NCBI GenBank assembly: GCA_903844785.1 | Contig: CAIMVB010000182.1 | Coordinates: forward strand, 1 to 21,656 | DNA length: 21,656 nucleotides | Direction of reading: 5' to 3' | Source: an uncultured Rhodospirillales bacterium | GTDB lineage: Bacteria; Pseudomonadota; Alphaproteobacteria; Acetobacterales; Acetobacteraceae | Shown: piece by piece, positions 15,115-21,656 of the stretch | Position numbering within the stretch: position 1 is the stretch's first letter | Layout: the number at the start of each line of letters is the position of its first letter | Made by a program: the position numbers and the translations under genes | The notes under the pieces: model-generated | What the model was told of the DNA's origin: nothing | Seen by the model: only the letters and a program-made list of their open reading frames with translations | Databases searched by the model: none

Positions 15115-17001
15115 TCAACCAAGCGCCGCGCTCGGGTGGAAATGTTCATGTATCCGCTTGGCCAAGGCAGGGCCAACACCGGGGCAGGCTTCCAAATCTG
15201 CCAGCCCCGCCTGCCGCACCCCGCGGGCCGAGCCAAAATGGTTCAGCAATTTGCGCTTCATCGCTGCCCCCACCCCCGGCACCTCATCCAATTCAGAACG
15301 GGTCAGCGCCTTGGATCGCCCGGCGCGGTGCGTTGAAATGGCGAAGCGATGCGCCTCATCCCTCAGGCGCTGCAAATAGAACAGCACCGGGTCGCGCGGT
15401 GGTAATTGGAATGGCTCTCGCCCCGCCATGTGGAACCATTCCCGACCGGCGTCGCGGTCCGGCCCCTTGGCCACCGCCACCAGGGGCAGATCGTCCAAAC
15501 CAAGACCCGCCATGATCTCTCGCGCGGCGGAAAGCTGGCCGGCGCCGCCATCAATCAGCACCAGATCGGGCCAATCCTCACCAGCGCGGGCGGGATCTTC
15601 GCGGAGTGCCCGGCCAAAGCGGCGTTCAAACACTTCGCGCATCATGGCGAAGTCATCATTGGTGGCGGCGGTTTTGATGGCAAATTTCCGGTAGCCCTGC
15701 TTCATAAAGCCCGAAGGCCCCGCCACCACCATAACGCCATAGGCATTGGCGCCCTGGATATGGCTATTGTCGTAAACCTCGATCCGTTCCGGGGCGCCAG
15801 GCAGGCCGAAAAGACTTGCCGTGCCCTCCAGCAGCGCCGCCTGCGCCGTGCCTTCCGCCATGCGCCGTTCCAAAGCTTCGCGCGCATTGGTCGCGGCGTG
15901 TTCCAGGGCTTCGTGTTTTTCGCCGCGCTGGGGCCGACGCAATTCCACGCGCCGCCCGGCCTTGATCGCCAAGGCTTCCGCAATCAGCGGCGCTTCTGGC
16001 GGTTCATGGGAAAGCAATAGCAAGGGCGGTGGCGGCAAATCTTCGTAGAGCTGACCGAGGAAGGCGCCCATCACCTCCTCAGCGCTTTGTTCCTGCTTGG
16101 CGTGGCTCAGGAAAAAGGCGCGGTTGCCGTTATTGCGCCCGCCGCGGAAGAAAAACACCTGCACGCAGCTTTGCCCCGCCGCCTGGTGCAGCGCGATCAC
16201 ATCCGCATCGCCCATGCCGTCCAGATTGACGCGATCCTTGCCCTGAATATGCGTGAGCCCCCGGATACGGTCTCTGAGTGCCGCCGCGCGTTCAAACTGC
16301 AATTCCGCCGCCGCCGCTTCCATCTCAGTGGCCAAGCGCTTCTGGATGGAAGGCGTTTCGCCCGACAGGAACTGCTTCGCTTCCGCGACCAGCGCGGCGT
16401 AATCCGCCTCAGAAATCCGGTCCACACAAGGCGCCGAACAGCGCTTGATTTGATACAGCAGGCAGGGCCGCGTGCGCGTATCAAACACCGTATCGCGGCA
16501 GGATCGCAGCAGGAACACGCGCTGAAGGGCATTGATGGTCTGGTTCACCGCCCAAACCGACGCAAAAGGCCCCCAATAGGACGCCCCCTTGCGCCTTTCC
16601 CCGCGATGCTTGGCAATCTGCGGAAAGCGGTGGTCTTCCGTGATGACCAGCCAGGGATAGGATTTGTCATCCCGGAGCACGATATTGAAGCGCGGCCGGA
16701 AGCGCTTGATGAAATTCGCTTCCAGCAGCAGGGCCTCGGCCTCTGACGCGGTAGTCACCACTTCCAGCGACCGGGTCTCAAAAACCATCCGCCGCAGGCG
16801 TTCCGGCAGGCGGCCAAGCTGGGTATAGGAAGTCACGCGCTTCCTGAGCGACCGCGCCTTGCCGACGTAAAGCGCCTCCCCCTTCTCATCCAGCATGCGA
16901 TAGACGCCGGGGGAGGTCGGCAGGGTAGGCAGGGCAGCTTCCAGCACCGCCAGACCCTGGAAGGATGGGCTTTCCGAGGCGGGCGGCGTGGTTTCATTCA
17001 T
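15115..17001 (-). CDS. uvrC: UvrABC excinuclease subunit C
   Basis: A 628-residue nucleotide excision repair nuclease that makes both incisions around UvrB-bound lesions. Domains in order: GIY-YIG nuclease (about 28-108, with PGVYRML and [13 protein letters not shown]), a cysteine quartet C168, C180, C188, C192 with 12-8-4 spacing as in UvrC proteins known to bind a 4Fe-4S cluster, the UVR helical hairpin (about 217-250) that contacts UvrB, the RNase H-like nuclease ([14 protein letters not shown] 409-422; [15 protein letters not shown] 479-493), and paired helix-hairpin-helix motifs ([27 protein letters not shown]) at the C-terminus. It is the first gene of the minus-strand run and is preceded by a 285-base gap with DnaA-box-like sites. 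No clear ribosome binding site precedes the ATG at 17001. Confidence 0.96.
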   Translation of the reverse strand: MNETTPPASESPSFQGLAVLEAALPTLPTSPGVYRMLDEKGEALYVGKARSLRKRVTSYTQLGRLPERLRRMVFETRSLEVVTTASEAEALLLEANFIKRFRPRFNIVLRDDKSYPWLVITEDHRFPQIAKHRGERRKGASYWGPFASVWAVNQTINALQRVFLLRSCRDTVFDTRTRPCLLYQIKRCSAPCVDRISEADYAALVAEAKQFLSGETPSIQKRLATEMEAAAAELQFERAAALRDRIRGLTHIQGKDRVNLDGMGDADVIALHQAAGQSCVQVFFFRGGRNNGNRAFFLSHAKQEQSAEEVMGAFLGQLYEDLPPPPLLLLSHEPPEAPLIAEALAIKAGRRVELRRPQRGEKHEALEHAATNAREALERRMAEGTAQAALLEGTASLFGLPGAPERIEVYDNSHIQGANAYGVMVVAGPSGFMKQGYRKFAIKTAATNDDFAMMREVFERRFGRALREDPARAGEDWPDLVLIDGGAGQLSAAREIMAGLGLDDLPLVAVAKGPDRDAGREWFHMAGREPFQLPPRDPVLFYLQRLRDEAHRFAISTHRAGRSKALTRSELDEVPGVGAAMKRKLLNHFGSARGVRQAGLADLEACPGVGPALAKRIHEHFHPSAALG

Positions 17002-17286
17002 CGGAATCAGCTTATGGCAAAGGCGCGGCGAATTTGTCCACGAAACCTGTGGATAAACCTGTGGGAAGACATTACGACAATCCTGTTAAAGCCATGTTAC
17101 ACAAAGATTCTATGCTGTTGCTTAGATTTGCAGCGCCTGGGGTGTAACAAATTAAGTGGTTGATTTAGCTGATTTTTAACCTGAGTCGCAAACCCGCCCA
17201 AGCGTCAAGTGGGAAATTTCAGCCGCCATGCAGAAAGATATTTGGCGTGCCCGCCGGGCGGTGGACAATCCTCAGCGCAGCCGATG
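17002..17286. other. Gene-free AT-richer region with DnaA-box-like sites between uvrC and folB
   Basis: No coding region is supportable here. TGTGGATAA at 17048-17056 is a perfect DnaA-box consensus (TTATCCACA) on the minus strand. TTGTCCACG at 17034-17042 is a near match in the opposite orientation, and AAACCTGTGG is repeated at 17043 and 17055 with a 12-base period. A further TTGTCCAC lies on the minus strand at 17261-17268. TTAA-N7-TTAC at 17086-17100 is one base off the CtrA consensus. Perfect 8-bp inverted arms TGTTACAC/GTGTAACA lie at 17095-17102 and 17142-17149. The uvrC promoter should be in this stretch but was not identified with confidence. Confidence 0.6.
17048..17056 (-). promoter_or_regulatory. 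Consensus DnaA box
   Basis: Reads TTATCCACA on the minus strand, the exact high-affinity DnaA 9-mer. With the 8-of-9 inverted partner TTTGTCCAC (17033-17041) seven bases away it forms a paired site. Its role (origin, titration or gene control) is not known. Confidence 0.5.
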
Positions 17287-17679
17287 TCAAAATCGTGATC
17301 TTTCAATGACAACGCCCACTTTTATGCCATCTGGTAGCGCATCTGGCTTGGTCACGCCCACCCGGACGCGGCGGATGCGCGCATCTTCCAGCAGGCTAAC
17401 GGCGATGCGTTCGGCCAGGGTTTCGGCCAGGCGGACATGGGCGGAGGTGGCGATCCGCCGCGCGGTTTCGGCCGCCGTCGCGTAATCCACCACGCGCGAA
17501 AGCCGGTCCGGCCCTTCGGATGATGGGGCTTCGGGGTCTTCTACCGCCAATTCCAAATCCAGGATCACGCGCTGGGTGCGGGTTTCCTCATGCGCGTGAA
17601 CACCAAGTAGCGCCTGGACTTCCAATTGATGCACGAAAACCAGCCGCAGCCCCGCCGCGGCATCCGGGGCGAAGCTCAT
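17287..17679 (-). CDS. folB: Dihydroneopterin aldolase (FolB family)
   Basis: A 130-residue FolB/FolX-type protein. FolB cleaves 7,8-dihydroneopterin to 6-hydroxymethyl-7,8-dihydropterin and glycolaldehyde in folate synthesis. Family landmarks: LLGVHAHEETRTQRVILDLEL (25-45, with the conserved Glu31), VVDYATA (63-69), LAETLAERIA (84-93) and the conserved lysine at 111 in VGVTKPDALP. The chosen ATG overlaps the stop of the upstream reductase as ATGA, and translation from it gives the family length; the frame continues 11 codons upstream without support. FolX (dihydroneopterin triphosphate epimerase) is a related alternative. Confidence 0.85.
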   Translation of the reverse strand: MSFAPDAAAGLRLVFVHQLEVQALLGVHAHEETRTQRVILDLELAVEDPEAPSSEGPDRLSRVVDYATAAETARRIATSAHVRLAETLAERIAVSLLEDARIRRVRVGVTKPDALPDGIKVGVVIERSRF

Positions 17680-18446
17680 TCCAGTGGTTCCTGACCGGTT
17701 GAAGGCGACCATTGCAAATGCTGCCCGCCATCAAGCGCGATCATCTGCCCCGTCATGGACGGCAGAGACAGGATCGCCATGAGCGCCCGCGCCACTTCTT
17801 CCGCGCTGGTCGGGCGGGAAAGCGGGGTTGATGCCGCCTGCTTGTCGAAATGTTCCTGGGATTGGCGCGGGCTGGGCAAGGCCGGGCCGGGGCCAATGGC
17901 ATTCACCCGAATGCGCGGCGCCAGCGCCAAGGCCAGGCTTTGCGTGAGCGCCCAAAGCCCCGCCTTGGAAACCGTATAGGAAACGAAATGCGGCGTGAGC
18001 GACCAGACACGCTGATCCAGCATATTCACCACCAAGCCCTGCGCCGCTTCTGGCAATGCCTTGGCGAAATCCTGTGTCAGCACAAAGGGAGCGCGCAGAT
18101 TGGGTTCAATGTGGCGGTCCCAGCTTTCGCGCGTCGCATCCTGCCATTCATCGCGTTCAAAGGTGGAGGCATTATTCACCAGCACCCCGAGCGGGCCGAG
18201 CGCCTTGGTCGCCGCCGGGATCAGCCGCGCCACTTCCGCTTCCTGCCCAAGCTCTGCCTTCAGCGTGATGGCGCGGCGGCCAAGGGCGCGGATATCGGCG
18301 GCCGTTGCCTCAGCCGCTTCGGCGCTGGCGGCATAATGGATGGCGACATCAAAGCCGGCTTCAGCCAAGGCCAGCGCCATGGCGCGGCCAAGCCGCTTGC
18401 CGGCGCCCGTGACCAGCGCGGCGGGGGGGAGGTTGGCGGGGATCAT
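17676..18446 (-). CDS. Short-chain reductase, pteridine reductase/FolM-like
   Basis: A 256-residue SDR with the cofactor motif TGAGKRLG (13-20), which is TGxxxRxG as in pteridine reductases rather than the usual TGxxxGxG. NNAS is at 91-94 and YTVSK places catalytic Tyr157 and Lys161. In place of the usual catalytic serine there is NMLD with Asp144, 13 residues before the tyrosine; the same Asp-13-Tyr-4-Lys spacing occurs in PTR1. This suggests NADPH-dependent reduction of dihydropterin or dihydromonapterin, possibly with dihydrofolate reductase activity. The stop codon overlaps the folB start by four bases, supporting a shared pterin role. It diverges from prfC, with 83 bases between the starts. 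Substrate is inferred, not shown. Confidence 0.82.
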   Translation of the reverse strand: MIPANLPPAALVTGAGKRLGRAMALALAEAGFDVAIHYAASAEAAEATAADIRALGRRAITLKAELGQEAEVARLIPAATKALGPLGVLVNNASTFERDEWQDATRESWDRHIEPNLRAPFVLTQDFAKALPEAAQGLVVNMLDQRVWSLTPHFVSYTVSKAGLWALTQSLALALAPRIRVNAIGPGPALPSPRQSQEHFDKQAASTPLSRPTSAEEVARALMAILSLPSMTGQMIALDGGQHLQWSPSTGQEPLE

Positions 18447-18529
18447 GGGCAGGGTGATAGCCGCAAAACGCGCCTGGGCCTATGCCCCGCGCGACAAGCG
18501 CCGCTTCTCCTGCTAACCCCCGCCGCATC

Positions 18530-20140
18530 ATGTCTGATACCGCCATCCCCGCCGCCCGTATTGCCGAAGAAGCCGCCCGCCGGCGGAGCTTCGCCATCAT
18601 CGCCCATCCTGACGCGGGCAAAACCACACTCACTGAAAAATTGCTGCTCAAGGGCGGTGCCATTCAGCTGGCCGGCGCGGTGCGCGCCAAGGGCAATGCG
18701 CGGCGCACGCGTTCCGACTGGATGAAGATTGAACAGGATCGCGGGATTTCGGTTGCGACCTCTGTCATGACTTTTGAACGTGATGGCGTGGTCTTCAACC
18801 TGCTGGACACGCCAGGCCACGAGGATTTTTCGGAAGATACATATCGCACCCTGACCGCGGTTGACGCTGCCGTGATGGTGCTGGATGCGGCGAAGGGTAT
18901 TGAAAGCCAAACGCGCAAGTTGTTTGAAGTTTGCCGCATGCGCGATATCCCCATCATCACCTTCATCAACAAGATGGACCGAGAAGCGCGCGAACCTTTC
19001 GAATTGCTGGATGAAATCCAGAATCTTCTGGCTTTGGATACGACCCCCGCCGCATGGCCCGTGGGCCGCGCGGCTGATTTTGCCGGGGTTTATGATCTGG
19101 CGACAGATCGCTTCCTTCCCGTGGCGGAAGGTGCGGAACCGATCCAGCTTGAATCGCCCGAAGACCCGAAGCTGGCGGCGCTGGTCGGCGATGAAAGGGC
19201 TTTGGCGCTTTCGGAAGAAGTGCTGCTGGCCCGCGCCGGCTATCCCGAATTCAACGCGGAGCGCTTTCTGGAAGGGTCTCTGACGCCGGTATTTTTCGGC
19301 TCCGCGCTGCGTGATTTCGGCATTGCGCATTTGCTGGATGGGCTGGCGCGCCATGCGCCACCGCCACGCGCGCGCCCGGCGGATCAGCGCCTGGTGACAC
19401 CCGGTGAGGAAAAACTGACCGGCTTTGTCTTCAAGATCCAGGCGAATATGGATCCCAACCACCGCGACCGCGTGGCCTTTGTGCGGCTATGTAGCGGGCG
19501 GCTGACCAAAGGCATGCGGCTGCGCCAAAGCCGCACCGGCAAGCAGGTGCCGGTGAATGCGCCACTGTTTTTCTTCGCGAAAGACCGGCAGGTGGCGGAA
19601 GAAGCCTGGCCTGGTGATGTAATTGGCATTGCCAATCATGGAACACTCCGCATCGGCGATACGCTGACGGAAGGCGAAGCCCTGGATTTTCGCGGCGTAC
19701 CTTCATTCGCACCAGAAATCCTGCGTCATATCCGGCTTGATGATCCCATGCTGGCGAAGAAGCTTCGCACTGCGCTTGATCAATTGGCGGAAGAAGGTGT
19801 GGTGCAATTGTTCCGCCCACGCGATGGCTCACCGCCCGTTGTCGGCGTGGTCGGGCAATTGCAGTTGGATGTGCTGCAAAGCCGACTGAAGGTGGAATAT
19901 GGCGTCCCGGCGGGGTTTGATGGCACCCCCTGGGAACAGGTGCGCTGGATTGCCTCAACCGAGGCGGGCGCGCTGGAGCGTTTTGCCGAAGCCAATCGGC
20001 GCGATGTAGCGGAAGACCATGATGGCGCGCTGGTGGCGTTTTTCAGCAGCGATTGGCGCCGCCGCCGCGCGGAAGAAGAATGGCCCATGCTGCGTTTCCA
20101 TGCCGTGCGCGAACAGCATGGGGTGGGCGGGGGGAAGTAA
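18530..20140 (+). CDS. prfC: Peptide chain release factor 3
   Basis: A 536-residue translational GTPase that recycles RF1 and RF2 from the ribosome after peptide release. GTPase motifs: AHPDAGKT (25-32, G1), GISV (72-75), DTPGHE (93-98) and NKMD (147-150), with GSA of G5 in VFFGSALRDFG. The segment KGNARRTRSDWMKIEQDRG (54-72) separates RF-3 from EF-G, and GVVGQLQLDVLQSRLK is the conserved domain III string. The chosen ATG at 18530 begins MSDTAIPAARIAEEAARRRSF. An earlier ATG at 18482 would overlap the divergent promoter region. No ribosome binding site is visible upstream of either. The C-terminal GGGK codons form one arm of the terminator. Confidence 0.94.
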   Translation: MSDTAIPAARIAEEAARRRSFAIIAHPDAGKTTLTEKLLLKGGAIQLAGAVRAKGNARRTRSDWMKIEQDRGISVATSVMTFERDGVVFNLLDTPGHEDFSEDTYRTLTAVDAAVMVLDAAKGIESQTRKLFEVCRMRDIPIITFINKMDREAREPFELLDEIQNLLALDTTPAAWPVGRAADFAGVYDLATDRFLPVAEGAEPIQLESPEDPKLAALVGDERALALSEEVLLARAGYPEFNAERFLEGSLTPVFFGSALRDFGIAHLLDGLARHAPPPRARPADQRLVTPGEEKLTGFVFKIQANMDPNHRDRVAFVRLCSGRLTKGMRLRQSRTGKQVPVNAPLFFFAKDRQVAEEAWPGDVIGIANHGTLRIGDTLTEGEALDFRGVPSFAPEILRHIRLDDPMLAKKLRTALDQLAEEGVVQLFRPRDGSPPVVGVVGQLQLDVLQSRLKVEYGVPAGFDGTPWEQVRWIASTEAGALERFAEANRRDVAEDHDGALVAFFSSDWRRRRAEEEWPMLRFHAVREQHGVGGGK

Positions 20141-20162
20141 CCCCCCGTCCCGTTTGTTTTTT
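20125..20162 (+). terminator. Intrinsic terminator of prfC, stop codon in the loop
   Basis: GGGCGGGGGG (20125-20134) pairs with CCCCCCGTCC (20141-20150) over 10 bp with one G-T pair; the 6-base loop AAGTAA contains the prfC stop codon. TTTGTTTTTT follows at 20153-20162. The T-run is only on the plus side, so it is directed at prfC and not at the convergent NIPSNAP gene. Confidence 0.8.
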
Positions 20163-20487
20163 ACTTCACCGACGAGAATGATGTCGGCTGAAGAATCTCA
20201 TTCGTGACCTTGGTCAGCAGCGGACCATTCGCTTCGGTTTCCGCGCGCGCCTTGATCCAATCCGGATCGGCCTGGAACTTCGCCCACTTCTCCTCACGTT
20301 CCGCGAGCGACTTCCACGCCACCATATAGGTCAGGCTGTGGTTGGAATCACCGATCAGCGTGGTCCAGAAACCCGCCTGGCGAATGCCATGCTTGTCCCA
20401 AAGCTTCAGCGTGATGGTATCAAAACGCTTCATCAGATCGGGCAGGCGCCCGGGCTGGCAGTGATAAATGCGAAGTTCATAGAGCAT
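20161..20487 (-). CDS. NIPSNAP-family protein
   Basis: A 108-residue protein with the family's characteristic opening MLYELRIYHCQPGRLPDLMKRF and the later LTYMVAWKSLAEREEKWAKF and DPDW strings. NIPSNAP proteins are dimeric alpha/beta-barrel (ferredoxin-like) proteins; bacterial members are common in catabolic operons but their biochemical role is not settled. AGGAGAAG precedes the ATG at good spacing. The gene starts 21 bases after the Bug receptor stop, so the two are probably co-transcribed. It faces prfC tail to tail. Confidence 0.88.
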   Translation of the reverse strand: MLYELRIYHCQPGRLPDLMKRFDTITLKLWDKHGIRQAGFWTTLIGDSNHSLTYMVAWKSLAEREEKWAKFQADPDWIKARAETEANGPLLTKVTNEILQPTSFSSVK

Positions 20488-20508
20488 GATGCTTCTCCTA
20501 GTGGTTGG

Positions 20509-21495
20509 TTAATCTAATTTGGCGCCGGAGATTTCCACCAATTCGCGCCAGACCCGATCCTGGCTGCGCACGTAATCGGTGAAGCCTTCCGGCGTGTCAT
20601 CCGAAATGGCAGTAAAGCCAAGCGGAATGAGTTTTTCGCCATATTCGCGGTCTCGCGCGGCGCCGATGGTGGCGCGATGCAAGGCCTGCGCGATCGGCGC
20701 GGGCGTGCCGGCGGCGGCGGAAATGCAATACCAGAATTCCATATCCATATCGGAACCAGGGATGAGTTCTGCCATGCCGCGCACATTCTCAAGCCCTGCG
20801 ACCTGAGGCTGGCGCTTCTGGCTACCAACCGCGAGTGCGCGTAGCCGCCCTTCCCGCACATGCGGCATCAGCGCCGGCATGCCATCAAAAATCATATCCA
20901 CATTGCCGGCAATTAGATCATTCAAACCGGGGGCGAGGCCACGGTACGGCACATGCGAAACCTCAATCCCTGCGCTTTGCATGAGCTTGGAAATCGTCAA
21001 ATGGCTGATGGTGCCAATGCCCGATGACGCAGCGCTGATCTGCCCAGGGCGGCGCTTCGCATCCGCTACAAATTCTTCGAAGGTTCTCCAAGGCCGGTTG
21101 GCATTCACCACAAAAAGCGTGGAACCGACGGATACGCGAGAGATATGTGTGAAATCCCGAATGCCATCAAAGGGCATGCCGTTGCGGTAGAGATACTTAT
21201 TCGCCAGCAGAATGGTGGCGCCGCCCAGGAACAGCGTGTGACCATCAGGCGCGCTGCGCGCCACAGCCTCACCGGCAATATTCCCGCCCGCGCCGGGGCG
21301 GTTATCAATCACCACTGTCTGGCCGAGCAAAGGCCCCATACGTTCGGCAACTAGCCGCGCGGTGATATCGGCGGCCCCGGCGGGCGGGAAGGGCACTACC
21401 AGGCGCAAGGGCCGTGTGGGAAAGCCTTGCGCGCGGGCAATAGCCGGCGCAGCAAGCCCGGCAATCAGCGCAGCGCGGCGGGTTAGCTTGATCAT
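20509..21495 (-). CDS. Bug-family (TctC-like) periplasmic substrate-binding protein, second copy
   Basis: A 328-residue receptor of the tripartite tricarboxylate transporter family. The signal peptide has twin arginines (TRRAAL, R6-R7) and ends ARA at 20-22. Family motifs: PTRPLRLVVPFPPAGAADI, IDNRPGAGGNIAGE, a central HVPYRGLAPGLNDLIAGNVD and GTPAPI near the C-terminus. It is clearly diverged from the other Bug protein at 5603-6574, so they are separate paralogues and not a recent duplication. GGGAGG precedes the ATG. Upstream on the same strand is an MBL-fold hydrolase and downstream a NIPSNAP protein, giving a three-gene transcript; no TctAB transporter is visible. The ligand is probably an organic acid, by family inference. 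Confidence 0.91.
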   Translation of the reverse strand: MIKLTRRAALIAGLAAPAIARAQGFPTRPLRLVVPFPPAGAADITARLVAERMGPLLGQTVVIDNRPGAGGNIAGEAVARSAPDGHTLFLGGATILLANKYLYRNGMPFDGIRDFTHISRVSVGSTLFVVNANRPWRTFEEFVADAKRRPGQISAASSGIGTISHLTISKLMQSAGIEVSHVPYRGLAPGLNDLIAGNVDMIFDGMPALMPHVREGRLRALAVGSQKRQPQVAGLENVRGMAELIPGSDMDMEFWYCISAAAGTPAPIAQALHRATIGAARDREYGEKLIPLGFTAISDDTPEGFTDYVRSQDRVWRELVEISGAKLD

Positions 21496-21507
21496 GAAAT
21501 CCTCCCT

Positions 21508-21539
21508 TTTTCTTGTTTTACGCTTTTCTTGTTTTACGC
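21508..21539 (-). repeat. Perfect 16-bp tandem repeat across the MBL-hydrolase stop codon
   Basis: On the minus strand GCGTAAAACAAGAAAA occurs twice without a gap (21524-21539, then 21508-21523). The first copy contains the TAA stop of the MBL-fold gene. The second lies directly before the ribosome binding site of the Bug gene. It lengthens the spacer between the two genes by exactly one unit. Confidence 0.9.
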
Positions 21540-21656
21540 TGAAGGTTCGCGGTGCAATTCCACCACAATGCCTTCCTGCCCAGCCATGGCGGGATAACGG
21601 CGCATCACTTCCGGATCATGGCCAGGCACGATGTGCTTCGGGCTGGGGGCGAGTGC
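21534..21656 (-). CDS. MBL-fold metallohydrolase, C-terminal fragment (cut by window edge)
   Basis: Only the last 40 codons are in the window, ending at TAA 21534-21536. The fragment contains PKHIVPGHDPEVMRRYP, matching the HIVPGHDP element near the C-terminus of N-acyl-homoserine-lactonase-like MBL-fold hydrolases, where the histidine contributes to the metal centre. The stop lies 38 bases before the Bug gene start on the same strand, suggesting one operon. Lactonase activity is only one possibility; many related proteins hydrolyse other esters or lactones. Confidence 0.7.
   Translation of the reverse strand, partial: ALAPSPKHIVPGHDPEVMRRYPAMAGQEGIVVELHREPSA

Noticed and set aside
17002..17286. 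Calling this region the chromosomal origin
   Set aside because: Only one perfect DnaA box is present, flanking genes are not the dnaA, hemE or parAB set usually near alphaproteobacterial origins, and skew cannot be judged from this window.
17228..17485. 85-codon plus-strand frame between uvrC and folB
   Set aside because: Most of it is antisense to folB and the product has no domain; no ribosome binding site.
18443..19462. Minus-strand open frame of 339 codons opposite prfC
   Set aside because: Antisense to the RF-3 GTPase domain; no family features.
5603..21495. The two Bug proteins as a recent duplication
   Set aside because: They share only family motifs; most of the sequence differs, so they are old paralogues.

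Overview
The window looks like chromosomal DNA of a GC-rich alphaproteobacterium, most likely Rhodospirillales/Acetobacteraceae (Roseomonas-like). This is inference from gene content: a petABC cytochrome bc1 operon next to hemF, a uvrC-pgsA-moaD-moaE cluster, and two stand-alone Bug-type (tripartite tricarboxylate transporter) substrate-binding proteins. No marker gene here fixes the genus. I see no tRNA, rRNA, CRISPR array, insertion sequence or prophage gene.

Layout, left to right. (1) 1-3278, all minus: an AMP-forming acyl-CoA ligase, then a class III omega-amino acid:pyruvate aminotransferase, then the first 17 codons of a CobW-like GTPase cut by the window edge; two hairpins separate the last two. 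(2) 3279-5445: an AT-richer island with a 337-base leader carrying a near-consensus promoter, and a 609-residue serralysin-type metalloprotease with RTX calcium-binding repeats on both sides of the protease domain. (3) 5603-7206, minus: an orphan Bug protein and a GNAT acetyltransferase. (4) 7274-9925, minus: petA-petB-petC, ending at a strong intrinsic terminator, with hemF divergent from it at 10126. (5) 11037-17001, minus: a tightly packed run uvrC, pgsA, proline-rich lipoprotein, moaD, moaE, polytopic membrane protein, TauE/SafE permease, several with touching or overlapping ends. (6) 17002-17286: a gene-free AT-richer stretch holding a perfect DnaA-box consensus plus related sites and an inverted repeat. 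(7) 17287-18446, minus: folB coupled by a 4-base overlap to a short-chain reductase that carries the pteridine-reductase Asp-Tyr-Lys triad. (8) 18530-20140, plus: prfC (RF-3), whose stop codon lies in the loop of its own terminator. (9) 20161-21656, minus: the tail of an MBL-fold hydrolase, a second Bug protein and a NIPSNAP protein.

How the genes work together: petABC passes electrons from quinol to cytochrome c and HemF makes the porphyrin precursor of its hemes. The reductase and FolB both act on reduced pterins. MoaD and MoaE together form molybdopterin synthase. The ligase/aminotransferase pair and the MBL/Bug/NIPSNAP trio look like small catabolic or uptake operons with unknown substrates.

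The points most worth a second look are the RTX protease with its inverted architecture and 38-residue super-repeat, the DnaA-box cluster upstream of uvrC, the reductase-folB pair, and the unknown membrane protein and lipoprotein embedded in the moaDE/pgsA cluster. I found no clear new defence or mobile system.
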